A DNA stretch of 64,000 nt from Streptomyces graminofaciens. Its GTDB lineage: Bacteria; Actinomycetota; Actinomycetes; Streptomycetales; Streptomycetaceae. The stretch covers positions 7,036,001 through 7,100,000 of the forward strand of contig NZ_AP018448.1 of assembly GCF_030294945.1 (NCBI RefSeq), read 5' to 3'. The notes under the pieces are model-generated. The model did no database searches. It was not told where the DNA came from and worked only from the letters and a program-made list of their open reading frames with translations. This document shows positions 7,920 to 16,781 of the stretch, piece after piece (position 1 is the first letter of the stretch; every line of letters starts with the position of its first letter). The position numbers were made by a program, and so were the translations under genes.

Positions 7920-10331
7920 ATGAGCGAGGCCGACGGCCATGTCGAGAACACCATCACCGGGGGAATCTTCTTCCACACCGTCATCCAGGGCCGCGATGTC
8001 ACCGTGCAACTACCGCCCCGGATCACCCCGGCTCTGTCGGGGCTCCCGGCGCCTTCCCCGGCGTTCACCGGCCGCGACGAGCACATCGCCACGCTCCTGA
8101 AGGACCTCGCGCCGAAGAAGATACGGACGCCGGACCGGACGCCGGACCGGACGCCGGAACAGAGGCCAGAACAGCCAGGCCAGACACCAGGCCAGACACC
8201 AGGCCAGACACCAGGCCAGACACCAGACCAGACACAGCATCAGCGAGCCGTCCTGGTGAGCGCCGTCGCAGGACTCGGCGGTATCGGCAAGACCGAGTTG
8301 GTGATCCACGCCGCCACCCACGCGCTGCGACAGCCCGGCTGGTTCCCGGGCGGCGTGCTGTTCATCGACCTCTTCGGCTACGACTCCGCCTTGCGGCTGT
8401 CGCCCGAGCGCGCCCTGGAGAGCCTGCTCCGCGCCCTCGCCGTACCCGGCGCGCACATCCCCGCCGCCCTGGAGGACCGGCAACGGCTCTACCGCACCGT
8501 ACTGGCCCACTACGCGCAGGAAGGCCGACGCATCCTGGTCGTCGTCGACAACGCCTCCTCCGCCGAACAGGCCCGCCCGCTGCTGCCCACGGACGGTGTG
8601 ACCGCGGCCCTGGTGACCTCCCGCCACACCCTCGACGGCCTCGATGCCCGCCTCCACGACCTCGACCCCTTGGACGAGGCCGCCTCGGTCGCCCTGCTCG
8701 ACCAGGCGCTGCGCCTCGCCCGCGGCGACGACGACACCCGGATCACCGACGACCCCGTGGCCGCGGGCGAGATCGCGAGACTCTGCGCGGGACTGCCGCT
8801 GGCATTGCGGATCGCCGCCGCCCTCCTGGCGGCCTCGCCCGCACGCCCCGTCGCCTCGCTCGCCGGCACCCTGCGGGCCGAGCACAGCCGGCTGGACAAG
8901 TTGAGCCGCGCCGACCGAGCGGTGCGCGCGGCGTTCGACCTGTCGTACCAACTGCTCGACGACGAGCACGAACGGCTGTTCCGGCTGCTGTCGCTCCACC
9001 CCGGCCCGGACGTGTCCTCCGTGGCTGCGAGCCACCTGTCGGACACGGACCCGGACCGGGCGGAGGAGCTTCTCCAGCACTTGGCCGACGCCCATCTCGT
9101 CGAGCCCGGGCAGGTGTGGGGCCGCTGGCGGATGCACGATCTCGTACGCCTCTACGCCCGCGAGAAGATCGAGGATCAGGCGGAGCGGCAGGCGGCTCTT
9201 GAGCGATTGTTCGACTTCTACCGGCACTTCTCCAGAAATGCCGCGACAGCCATCATCAGCGGCCGGTTCGGAGAAGTGTTCTCCACGCGCGACTCGGCCC
9301 TCGACTGGTTCGACGCCGAGCGCGAGAGCCTGGTCGCCAGTGTCTTCCTGGCCCATGAAGAGGATTTCCTCGACTACGCGGCAGAACTCCCGCACCGGCT
9401 CGCACGCTATCTGGATCTACGGCGTCTCTTCACCGACTGGGAGGCGACGATGCGGATCTCGCACGCGATTCTCGACGGCTCTGGGTATGTGGAGTTCGAG
9501 GCCGGAGCGCTGGACAGCCTGGGAATGGTCGCCAGGGAGCTGCACAGATACGCCGACTCCGTCGACCACCATCGCCGAGCCGTCGCGCAGGCCAGGGAGT
9601 CGGGCGACGAGAGACTCCTCGCGCGCTTTCTGAACAACATGGGGCTCGCGCTCTTCCAACTCCGCTCGTACGACGAGGCCCTCGCCGCGCACGACGAGGC
9701 GGCCGACATCTTCCAGCGACACGGCGACCATCTCGGATTCGCCCGGGCCATCGACAACTCGGCCAGTGCGCTCCGCGAACTCGGAATTCTCGACGAGGCT
9801 CTCCAGCGACACGAGAAGGCCATCGCGGAATGCAAGGAGCGCGGCGCCGTGGAAACCGCCGCCCGAATCTCCACCCATCTGGGCAACACCTTGCACGACA
9901 TGGGCAGATACGCGGACGCCGTGACGGCACACGAGGAATCCGTCGCGGCCCTGAAGAAGCTCCGCCTGCTCAACGAAGCGGCCCACGCGCTCAACAACCT
10001 GGCCAACTCGCTACGGGGCGCGGGTCGACTCGACGAAGCGGTCCTCGCCGTGAACGAGTCCGTGGCACTGCATGTGCTGACGGACGACCGGGTCGGCCAG
10101 GCGCGTGCCCTGAACCAGGCCGGGCTGATTCATATGGCGAGGCTGGAGTACGAGCCGGCGGAGGAACGCCTGAGGGAGGCCCTGGAAGCCGTCCAGGGCA
10201 CCCCCGACTCGATCGACGCCGCTTACGCCCACGCGAATCTTGGTCAGCTCTACGCGCTGACCGGCCGACCCGAGGCGGGCATGGAGCAACTTCAGATCGC
10301 CGCGAGGCTCTTCTCGGCCCTCGAACGCTGA
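7920..10331 (+). CDS. NLR-type NB-ARC ATPase with TPR repeats and N-terminal amyloid signalling motif
   Basis: 803 residues. Residues 8-31 form a BASS/RHIM-like motif (NTITGG turn at ~10-15, VIQGRDV at ~21-27). A low-complexity linker follows with TPDR repeats and four QTPG repeats (~67-105; 12-bp DNA repeats near 8183-8230). The STAND ATPase shows P-loop GLGGIGKT (118-125), Walker B RILVVVDN (~204-211), sensor TSR (233-235), GLPL (291-294) and MHD (405-407). Helical TPR-like repeats fill ~520-800 (NNMGLALFQLRSYDEALAAH; LNNLANSLRGAGRLDEA). It should sense a ligand with its TPRs, oligomerise with ATP and pass the signal by amyloid templating to the hydrolase encoded divergently 64 bp away. The ATG at 7920 is preceded by AGAGGGAA. 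Confidence 0.88.
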   Translation: MSEADGHVENTITGGIFFHTVIQGRDVTVQLPPRITPALSGLPAPSPAFTGRDEHIATLLKDLAPKKIRTPDRTPDRTPEQRPEQPGQTPGQTPGQTPGQTPDQTQHQRAVLVSAVAGLGGIGKTELVIHAATHALRQPGWFPGGVLFIDLFGYDSALRLSPERALESLLRALAVPGAHIPAALEDRQRLYRTVLAHYAQEGRRILVVVDNASSAEQARPLLPTDGVTAALVTSRHTLDGLDARLHDLDPLDEAASVALLDQALRLARGDDDTRITDDPVAAGEIARLCAGLPLALRIAAALLAASPARPVASLAGTLRAEHSRLDKLSRADRAVRAAFDLSYQLLDDEHERLFRLLSLHPGPDVSSVAASHLSDTDPDRAEELLQHLADAHLVEPGQVWGRWRMHDLVRLYAREKIEDQAERQAALERLFDFYRHFSRNAATAIISGRFGEVFSTRDSALDWFDAERESLVASVFLAHEEDFLDYAAELPHRLARYLDLRRLFTDWEATMRISHAILDGSGYVEFEAGALDSLGMVARELHRYADSVDHHRRAVAQARESGDERLLARFLNNMGLALFQLRSYDEALAAHDEAADIFQRHGDHLGFARAIDNSASALRELGILDEALQRHEKAIAECKERGAVETAARISTHLGNTLHDMGRYADAVTAHEESVAALKKLRLLNEAAHALNNLANSLRGAGRLDEAVLAVNESVALHVLTDDRVGQARALNQAGLIHMARLEYEPAEERLREALEAVQGTPDSIDAAYAHANLGQLYALTGRPEAGMEQLQIAARLFSALER

Positions 10332-10408
10332 CGGCCGCCGTGTGAACAAGGCCTGTTGCACCCACCCCCCAGCCGGACACGTAAGGGCAGACGCTACGGA
10401 AGGAAGCC

Positions 10409-10945
10409 ATGCCCATCGATACCGAGGCCCAGTTCACGGATGTGTACAGGGCTCACTACGAGGACGTGTTGAGGTTCGTACGGCGTCGGGCGCACCCGAT
10501 GAACGTCGACGACATCGTCGGCGAGACGTTCCTCACCGCGTGGCGCCGACGGAGTGAGCTGCCCGACGACGCGCGGCCCTGGCTCTTCGGCACGGCCCGC
10601 AAGGCGATGCTGAACGCGGGCCGTGGCATGCGCCGCCAGTCAGCGCTCGCCGTACGCGTCCAGCAGTCCTACGACGCCACCGCGCCGCACGCCCTGTCGA
10701 CCGACCCGACGGCCCAGATCGACAGCCGGATGGAACTCGTCGCCGCCTGGCAGGAGCTCACCCCGGCCGACCAGGAAGTCCTCGCCCTGCACGTGTGGGA
10801 GGGGCTCATCGCCAAGGACGCCGCGAAGGTCATGGGCTGCACCCGCGCCGCCTACGCCATGCGCCTCACCCGCGCCAAGCGACGCCTCGCCGGCCGCCTC
10901 GGCCACTCGGCCGCCGCCGCACCCGCCCTCGCGGCGACGCTCTGA
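10409..10945 (+). CDS. ECF RNA polymerase sigma factor
   Basis: 178 residues. Region 2 (FTDVYRAHYEDVLRFVRRR, then VDDIVGETFLTAWRRRSEL and ARPWLFGTARKAMLN) and region 4 (ELTPADQEVLALHVWEGLIAKDAAKVMGCTRAAYAMRLTRAKRRL) are both clear. It is followed after a tandem-repeat spacer by a membrane protein probably acting as its partner. The ATG at 10409 has GGAAG 6 nt upstream. It lies 77 bp after the NLR stop on the same strand, so read-through from the NLR gene is possible, but there is no coupling. Confidence 0.9.
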   Translation: MPIDTEAQFTDVYRAHYEDVLRFVRRRAHPMNVDDIVGETFLTAWRRRSELPDDARPWLFGTARKAMLNAGRGMRRQSALAVRVQQSYDATAPHALSTDPTAQIDSRMELVAAWQELTPADQEVLALHVWEGLIAKDAAKVMGCTRAAYAMRLTRAKRRLAGRLGHSAAAAPALAATL

Positions 10946-10946
10946 C

Positions 10947-11042
10947 CCGCATGCGAACCCGTACGCGAACCCGTACGCGAACCCGTACGCGAACCCGTAC
11001 GCGAGCCCGCATGCGAATCCACACGCGAACCCGTACGCGATG
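10947..11042. repeat. Tandem 12-bp repeat between sigma gene and its partner
   Basis: About eight head-to-tail copies of GCGAACCCGTAC (variants GCGAGCCCGCAT, GCGAATCCACAC). The array starts 2 bp after the sigma stop and ends ~30 bp before the ribosome site of the next gene. As 12 is a multiple of 3, all frames stay open through it. Confidence 0.9.
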
Positions 11043-11075
11043 CCCCGCACGAATCGCCACCCCTCAGGAGTCCTT

Positions 11076-11894
11076 GTGAACAACGACGTGCTGTCCCGCC
11101 TCGCCGAACTCGACGCCGCACCCCGCACCGAGCCCTCCGCCTCCGAGATCGACCGCGAGGAGACCCTGCTGCGCTCGATCCTGCGGGACGACACCAAGCC
11201 CGGCCGTACGATCGGCGCCGCGTTCCGCCGCCCGCTCGTACGCCGCCTCGCCTTCACCCTCACCGGCGCGCTCGTCGCCGGAGCGACCGCCGTGGCCGCC
11301 CTGGCCGTCACGACCGACCTCCTCGACGGAGGCAGCGGCCCCCTCTCGTCGTCCCAGCTCGCGAGTTGGACCGGCACGCCCAGCAGCCTGAGCAGCGCCG
11401 GCGCCGAGGGGGACGCCGCCGTGAAGCAGTGCCTGGACGCGACGAAGCAGAGCTCCGACGGCGACGCGCCCGCCAAGATCAGCAACGCCGACATCCGCGG
11501 CACCGTCGCCTCCATGATCGTCACCCGGGCGGGCAACTCGACGCTCTGCCTGGCCGGTTCGGACGGTTCCAGCTCGACGATGGCCGTCTCGGCGCCGGAG
11601 AAGGTCCCCGCGAAGGAGATCGCGCTGGACACGCTCGGCGCGCGCGGCGAGGGCTCGGGCCAGGTCAACCACGTGCTCGGGTGGGTCGGGTCCGACGTCG
11701 AGAAGATCGTCGTACGCGACCACGGCCACACCGTCCAGGCCACGATCGAGAACGGCTGGTGGTCCGCCTGGTGGCCGCAGGGCGACCCCGACGGCCTGCT
11801 GACCGGCACCCTCACCCTCACCTTCGCAGACGGCACGACCAAGACGCTCGACGGCAAGGCGTTCATGGAGGCGGAGTTCGCGAAGGGGGACTAG
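11076..11894 (+). CDS. Membrane-anchored sigma partner-like protein
   Basis: 272 residues. The cytoplasmic N-part (NNDVLSRLAELDAAP, then EIDREETLLRSIL) is typical of the protein encoded after such ECF genes. One transmembrane helix lies at ~60-80 (LAFTLTGALVAGATAVAALAV). The exported C-domain has two Cys and Trp-rich strands (ENGWWSAWWPQGDPDG) and resembles no enzyme I know. GTG at 11076 follows AGGAG at 11066-11070. I infer an anti-sigma factor or signal sensor for the upstream ECF factor. Confidence 0.75.
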   Translation: MNNDVLSRLAELDAAPRTEPSASEIDREETLLRSILRDDTKPGRTIGAAFRRPLVRRLAFTLTGALVAGATAVAALAVTTDLLDGGSGPLSSSQLASWTGTPSSLSSAGAEGDAAVKQCLDATKQSSDGDAPAKISNADIRGTVASMIVTRAGNSTLCLAGSDGSSSTMAVSAPEKVPAKEIALDTLGARGEGSGQVNHVLGWVGSDVEKIVVRDHGHTVQATIENGWWSAWWPQGDPDGLLTGTLTLTFADGTTKTLDGKAFMEAEFAKGD

Positions 11895-11936
11895 CAGGCC
11901 CAAGGTCGAACCAGCAGGGTCGAAGGCCCCGATTCC

Positions 11937-11965
11937 TGGCGCTCCAGCCACCGGCTGGGGCGCCA
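11937..11965 (+). terminator. Stem-loop with T-tail
   Basis: TGGCGCTCCAGCC at 11937-11949 pairs with GGCTGGGGCGCCA at 11953-11965 (one G-U pair) and is followed by TTTC. Confidence 0.7.
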
Positions 11966-12005
11966 TTTCGTTCACCTACATGAATATGAATCATGTACGA
12001 GACCC

Positions 12006-12052
12006 TTGACGTGTCCGGATCACCTCCCTACCTTGCCGGAGAAAGCGCTTTC
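12006..12052 (+). promoter_or_regulatory. Promoter and LacI-type operator of the pectate lyase gene
   Basis: A TTGACG -35 (12006-12011) and TACCTT -10 (12029-12034) are separated by 17 bp. The predicted transcription start falls on the perfect 12-bp palindrome GAAAGCGCTTTC (12041-12052), a classical LacI-family operator form in Streptomyces carbohydrate genes. Confidence 0.7.
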
Positions 12053-12134
12053 CGAACCCGCTTGCGAACCCGTTTCCGAACGGCCTTCGCATCCCTCCGC
12101 GTACCCGCAGAAGTTCCGCAGTTGGGAGAGCACG

Positions 12135-13700
12135 ATGCGTCTCAGACCCCTCATGGCCGCAGCCGGCCTGCTGTCCGGCACCCTGGTCGCGCTGACCGGC
12201 GCCACCACCGCGCAGGCCGCGACCGCGCGCTACGAGGCCGAGAGTTCCCCGGCCGTCTGCTCCGGCACGATCGACTCCGACTGGACCGGCTACTCGGGCA
12301 GCGGTTTCTGCAACGGTGCCAACTCGACCAGTGGCTATGCCCAGTTCACCGTGACCTCGGGCGCCGCCGGCACGGCCACCCTGGCGATCCGCTTCGCCAA
12401 CGGCACCACCACCGCCCGCCCCGCGAGCGTCGTCGTCAACGGCACCGCGGTGAGCACGGTCTCCTTCGAGGGCACCAGCACCTGGACGGGCTGGACCACG
12501 AAGACGCTGACCGTGCCGGTGGTCGCGGGCAGCAACACCGTCCGGCTCACCCCCACCGCCGCCGCGGGCCTCCCCAACGTCGACTACCTGGACGCGACCA
12601 CGCCGGACGGCGGCACCACACCCCCCTCGTCCTCCGCGCTCTACGTCTCCCCGTCCGGCACCGACGGCGCGGCCGGCACCCAGTCCGCCCCGACCACCCT
12701 CACCTCGGCGATCAGCCGCATCACCGCAGGCGGCACGATCTATCTGCGCGGCGGCACGTACAACCACTCCTCGACAGTGACCATCCCGGTCGGCAAAAAC
12801 GGCACCGCCTCCGCCCGCACGACCCTGTCCGCCTACCCGGGCGAGACCCCGGTCCTCAACTTCTCGGCCCAGAGCGAGAGTTCGTCGAACCGAGGCCTCC
12901 AGCTGAACGCCAACTACTGGCACATCAAGGGCCTCGTCGTCGAGCGGGCCGGTGACAACGGCATCTACGTCGGCGGCAGCAACAACGTCGTCGAGCGCAC
13001 GGTGACCCGCTTCAACCGCGACACGGGCCTCCAGCTCGGCCGCATCGCCTCCACCACCCCGGCCGCCGACTGGCCGGCCAACAACCTGATCCTGAGCGCC
13101 GAGTCGCACGACAACGCCGACTCGGACGGTGAGGACGCGGACGGCTTCGCGGCAAAGCTCACCACAGGATCGGGCAACGTCTTCCGCTACGCGGTGTCGC
13201 ACAACAACATCGACGACGGCTGGGACCTCTACACCAAGACGGACACCGGAGCCATCGGCCCGGTGACCATCGAGGACTCCCTCGCCTACGAGAACGGCAC
13301 GCTCACCGACGGCTCCCAGGCCGGCAACGGCGACCGCAACGGCTACAAGCTCGGCGGCGACGACATCGCCGTCAACCACATCGTCCGGCGCAGCATCGCC
13401 TACGACAACGGCAAGCATGGTTTCACGTGGAACAGCAACCCCGGCACGATGGCCGTGTCCGGCAACGTGAGCATCGACAACGCCGAGCGCAACTTCAACT
13501 TCGACGGCGGTACGTCGGTCTTCCGCGACAACACGTCCTGCCGCAGCGGCAGCGGCACGAACGACCGGATCATCGGTGACTCCAACAGCACCAACCAGTT
13601 CTGGTCCGGCACGAACGGTTCGCGCTGCTCGTCGTACGCCGGGGGCCTGCACTGGTCGTTCGCGTCGGACGGCCGACTGGTCGTGACGTTCGGCGGCTGA
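12135..13700 (+). CDS. Secreted pectate lyase, CBM35 plus PL9-type beta-helix
   Basis: 521 residues. A signal peptide (MRLRPLMAAAGLLSGTLVAL...AQA) is followed by a CBM35-like carbohydrate-binding module (~30-150: ARYEAESSPAV, GYAQFTVTSG, NVDYLDATTP). A Thr/Ser linker leads to a right-handed parallel beta-helix. Family-9 traits are YVSPSGTDGAAGTQSAPTTL, YWHIKGLVVERAGDNGIYVGG, DGEDADGFAAKLT, SHNNIDDGWDLYTK and YKLGGDD. It would cleave polygalacturonate by calcium-dependent beta-elimination outside the cell. GGGAG lies 6 nt before the ATG at 12135. The GAAAGCGCTTTC operator upstream implies repression until a pectin-derived sugar is present. Confidence 0.9.
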   Translation: MRLRPLMAAAGLLSGTLVALTGATTAQAATARYEAESSPAVCSGTIDSDWTGYSGSGFCNGANSTSGYAQFTVTSGAAGTATLAIRFANGTTTARPASVVVNGTAVSTVSFEGTSTWTGWTTKTLTVPVVAGSNTVRLTPTAAAGLPNVDYLDATTPDGGTTPPSSSALYVSPSGTDGAAGTQSAPTTLTSAISRITAGGTIYLRGGTYNHSSTVTIPVGKNGTASARTTLSAYPGETPVLNFSAQSESSSNRGLQLNANYWHIKGLVVERAGDNGIYVGGSNNVVERTVTRFNRDTGLQLGRIASTTPAADWPANNLILSAESHDNADSDGEDADGFAAKLTTGSGNVFRYAVSHNNIDDGWDLYTKTDTGAIGPVTIEDSLAYENGTLTDGSQAGNGDRNGYKLGGDDIAVNHIVRRSIAYDNGKHGFTWNSNPGTMAVSGNVSIDNAERNFNFDGGTSVFRDNTSCRSGSGTNDRIIGDSNSTNQFWSGTNGSRCSSYAGGLHWSFASDGRLVVTFGG

Positions 13701-13716
13701 TCGGGCGCGTACGTGA

Positions 13717-13752
13717 CAGCGGCCCGCAACCGGAAGTTCGGTTGCGGGCCGC
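13717..13752. terminator. Bidirectional terminator hairpin
   Basis: CAGCGGCCCGCAACCG at 13717-13732 pairs with CGGTTGCGGGCCGCTG ending at 13752. It lies between the 3' ends of the convergent pectate lyase and peptidase genes. Confidence 0.85.
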
Positions 13753-13765
13753 TGTCGGCGATGCG

Positions 13766-15421
13766 TCAGCTGACGCTGCCGATCCGGTCCTGGCGCTCGT
13801 TCACGCCGTTGCGGATCTCGGTGAGAGTGGTGCCGGGCGGGGCCACCTTGGGGGTGGAGGACGGCGGCTGGGTCTCGTCGGTGCAGGTGGTGCCCTTGGC
13901 GGGGACCTTCAGATCGACCAGATACCCGACGACCGCGTCCGTCGCACAGGCACTGCGGCCGAAGGCGGTGTGCCCCTCGGCGTCGAACGTGAGCAGCTCG
14001 GCGTTGTCGAGCCGCCGCGAGAGGGCCACGGCGTCCTGGTACGGGGTGTCCGGGTCACCGGTGGTGCCGATGACGAGGATCGGCTCCGAACCCCTGGCCC
14101 GGTAGGAACCGTCGTAGCGGCTGACGTGCTCGCCGGGCCACTGGACACAGGCGGTGGCGTGCTGGTGGTCGTACGTCGGCGGGCCGTACGCCATGGCCGG
14201 GCCGAGCAGCGGTGCGGCCTCGGCGTTGGCCTTGACGTTCCACTTCAGCAGGTGACGGCTCTGCGGGTAGTCCCGGTCGACGCACTCGACGGCCACGTTC
14301 GGGCCGAGGAAGTCGAAGCTCGCCGGGGACGGCGGCCGCAGCAGGAACGAGGTGTTGTCGCGCAGCTGGGCCTTGCGCAGGGCTGCGCCGAGGGAGGGCC
14401 AGATGACCTTGCCCTCGTTGAGGTTGAACATCAGGCGGTAGACCAGGGTGTAGCCGTTGGCCTTGCCGCCGCTCGCGGTGGTCACCGGCTCGGCGTCCAG
14501 GTCACCCTTGAGCTTCTCGAACGCGCCCCGCGGGTCCCCGTCCCCGAAGCCGCAGATGGCCTGGTCCGCGGCACACCAGTCGAGGAAGTGGCTCATGGAC
14601 CGGTCGAGCGCCAGGTACTGGGGCCGGTCGTAGGCGTACGGCCGGTTCGCGTAGTGCACCGGGTCGTACGCCCCGTCCAGCGCGAGGGCCCGCACCCGCT
14701 CCGGGAACATGGCGGCGTAGACGGTGCCGATGTACGTACCGAAGGACCGCCCGTAGTACGTCAGTTGCTCCTCCCCCAGAGCCTGACGCAGCAGATCGAT
14801 GTCCCGGGCGACGTACTCGGTGCCGATGTACGGCAGCAGCGCGCCCGCGTTGTCCACGCAGGCCTGGTCGAAGTCGGCGGCCTGGCTCATGGCGGCGCCG
14901 AAGAGGTCCGGCCCGCTGGGAACACCCTTGGCGTCGGTGACGGCCTGGGTGTACCGGGCGTCGTCCCAGCACTGGAGCGCGGAGCTACGGCCCACGCCGC
15001 GTACGTCGTACCCGAACACGTCGAACGACTCGCGGAGCGCGGACGGCAGGGAGGCGTAGTTGTTGCGGACGAAGTCCACGCCCGAGTTGCCCGGTCCGCC
15101 GGGCTGCATGAAGAGGGTGCCCTTGCGCTTCGTCTGGTCGGCGGCCTTCTTGCGGACCACGGCGAGGGTGATCGTCTGGCCCTGCGGTTCCCGGTAGTCG
15201 AGCGGCACGGCGGCACTCGCACACTCGAAGCCGCCGCCGCCCTGGCACTCGGTCCAGGAGAGGGTGGGGACGGGTGGCGTGTCGGTGGAGGCGGTCCGGT
15301 CGTCGGCGAGGGCCGGGGTGGCAGCGGATCCGGCCACGAAGAGGGCGGTGAGCGCGGCGGCGGCGATTCTCAGCCGCGCGGAGCGTCTCCGGGGCGGGCG
15401 GGCTGAAGGTGGTGTGGTCAC
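13766..15421 (-). CDS. Exported TAP/SlpD-type alpha/beta hydrolase (tripeptidyl aminopeptidase-like)
   Basis: 551 residues. The N-terminal Arg-rich signal (PPRRRSARLRIAAAALTALFVAGSAATPALA) suggests Sec or Tat export. The hydrolase motifs are QPGGPGNSG (oxyanion), YYGRSFGTYIG with the nucleophile Ser, an Asp in TTGDPDTPYQDA and a His in DAEGHTAFG, and the C-terminal TAP-like domain (CATDAVVGYLVDLKVP). Related Streptomyces enzymes (Tap, SlpD, SlpE) release N-terminal tripeptides outside the cell. GTG at 15421 with GGGGGG at 15431-15436 fits the signal peptide better than longer in-frame starts near 15598. Confidence 0.88.
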   Translation of the reverse strand: MTTPPSARPPRRRSARLRIAAAALTALFVAGSAATPALADDRTASTDTPPVPTLSWTECQGGGGFECASAAVPLDYREPQGQTITLAVVRKKAADQTKRKGTLFMQPGGPGNSGVDFVRNNYASLPSALRESFDVFGYDVRGVGRSSALQCWDDARYTQAVTDAKGVPSGPDLFGAAMSQAADFDQACVDNAGALLPYIGTEYVARDIDLLRQALGEEQLTYYGRSFGTYIGTVYAAMFPERVRALALDGAYDPVHYANRPYAYDRPQYLALDRSMSHFLDWCAADQAICGFGDGDPRGAFEKLKGDLDAEPVTTASGGKANGYTLVYRLMFNLNEGKVIWPSLGAALRKAQLRDNTSFLLRPPSPASFDFLGPNVAVECVDRDYPQSRHLLKWNVKANAEAAPLLGPAMAYGPPTYDHQHATACVQWPGEHVSRYDGSYRARGSEPILVIGTTGDPDTPYQDAVALSRRLDNAELLTFDAEGHTAFGRSACATDAVVGYLVDLKVPAKGTTCTDETQPPSSTPKVAPPGTTLTEIRNGVNERQDRIGSVS

Positions 15422-15746
15422 TGAGGCGTTCCCCCCTGGAACTGATGTAGGGACTGATGTGTCTGCAAGAACCCAGGAACCCAAGAACCCACTGGTCAAG
15501 GCGAGTTCGAGGGTCGCGTCGGGAGACTGTCTAGCTGAAACGCGAGGGAATAGCGAGGCGGATGACAGCGTGGCCGCTTTTCTACGACAGCTCTTCACGA
15601 CCGGACGACGGCCAACCCCCGCTACCCGCCGGTAGAAGCCCGCCCTCCGCTTCCCCCAAGGGCTGGGCGATACTGGCGGTGTTCACTGGCCGGCGGCCGC
15701 TGAGGTGGCAGACCGGCTCCCCCACCTGAACGCGAAGGATCAGCAC

Positions 15747-16256
15747 GTGTCTTCCAAGTACAGCCGTCGTCTCAGGGTCGCGTTGGTGGCTCTGGCCGTG
15801 ACGGTCACCGGTCTGGCCGTGGCGGGCCCCGCCGCGGCGGCCGCACCGCACACCACCGCGTCCTCGCAGGTCGCCACCGCGACCGAGACCGCCATACCCA
15901 TCGACTTCGTGGACCTTCCCACGAAGCCCCTGGCGGCCGACGCGAAGCAGCACACGATCCAGATCGCCTACCGCAACGACTCCGGGGCGGACCGGACGGT
16001 CGCCCCTCAGCTCCTGGTGGAGTCCCCGGACGAGGGGCCGTTCCTGACCCCGTCGGACATCAAGGTCGAACGCCGCACGGCGAGCGGCTGCTGGGAGACG
16101 GTCCAACTCGGCACCCAGACCGGCACGCTCTTCACGGACCTCTCGACCGCACAGCGCACGCTGCACAAGAGCGAGACGCTGACGCAGGCCTACCGGATCA
16201 CGGTGACGAACCCGGAGGCGCGGGGGACGGTGCATCCGAGGGTGGCTCTGTACTGA
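15747..16256 (+). CDS. Small exported protein of unknown function
   Basis: 169 residues with a clear signal peptide (YSRRLRVALVALAVTVTGLAVAGPAAAAAP). The mature domain (IPIDFVDLPTKPLAADAKQH, then YRNDSGADRTVAPQLLVESP and SGCWETVQLG) looks like a single immunoglobulin-like beta sandwich with one Cys. No family name is recognised. The GTG at 15747 has GAAGGA 7 nt upstream; a GTG/ATG-type start earlier in frame would bury the signal peptide. Confidence 0.75.
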   Translation: MSSKYSRRLRVALVALAVTVTGLAVAGPAAAAAPHTTASSQVATATETAIPIDFVDLPTKPLAADAKQHTIQIAYRNDSGADRTVAPQLLVESPDEGPFLTPSDIKVERRTASGCWETVQLGTQTGTLFTDLSTAQRTLHKSETLTQAYRITVTNPEARGTVHPRVALY

Positions 16257-16306
16257 CCTGTCCGGACTGACCTGTCCGGATCGGTCAACATCTGTTGCGG
16301 GCAGGC

Positions 16307-16339
16307 GGCAGGCGGGAAGCTGACGGCTTCCCGCCTGCC
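16307..16339 (+). terminator. Stem-loop after the small exported protein
   Basis: GGCAGGCGGGAAGC at 16307-16320 pairs with GCTTCCCGCCTGCC at 16326-16339. Confidence 0.75.
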
Positions 16340-16781
16340 CGCTCCCCGGGGAGAGCCCGAGAATCCCGCGTCCGTCCCGGTCCGCGACGAACGCCGGGAC
16401 TGAACTGAGCCTTTCCAGCCATGAATTAGCGTTTTTCAGCCTTGCTGAATGATGGTCACGTCAATTCATTCCCGGTGATTCCCCGGTCGTCTTTCGTTGG
16501 TTTCTCGGAGGTTACACGAGCCACCAACTCCGAGAGATTCCGACGCCCTGGAAGCGATTGGATCAAAGGAATTGAAGGGCGGTCAGGAAAGCCGCACGAG
16601 GCTATGTCCATGCCAAAGAAACGGCTTGATCGGGGCATGACCCAAGGGCCTGACGTGCGCAGCACAATCAGGCCCTCGTGGCTGGCGTCGAATGACGCGC
16701 GGATGCGGCTCTTGATGCCTTGGGATCCCGTGGCGTGGATGGGCTTCGGAGGACTGTTTCAGGCGCCGTCGCCGCTGGTTG
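16340..16781. other. Intergenic region without a supported gene
   Basis: Lower GC than its surroundings. Open frames exist on both strands but lack ribosome sites and codon bias. A 9-bp hairpin (AGGGCCTGA at 16645-16653 with TCAGGCCCT at 16669-16677) may terminate the minus-strand gene ending at 16782. Confidence 0.5.

Noticed and set aside
11991..13652. Long minus-strand open frame opposite the pectate lyase gene
   Set aside because: Same reason; composition is typical antisense and the PL9 enzyme is certain.
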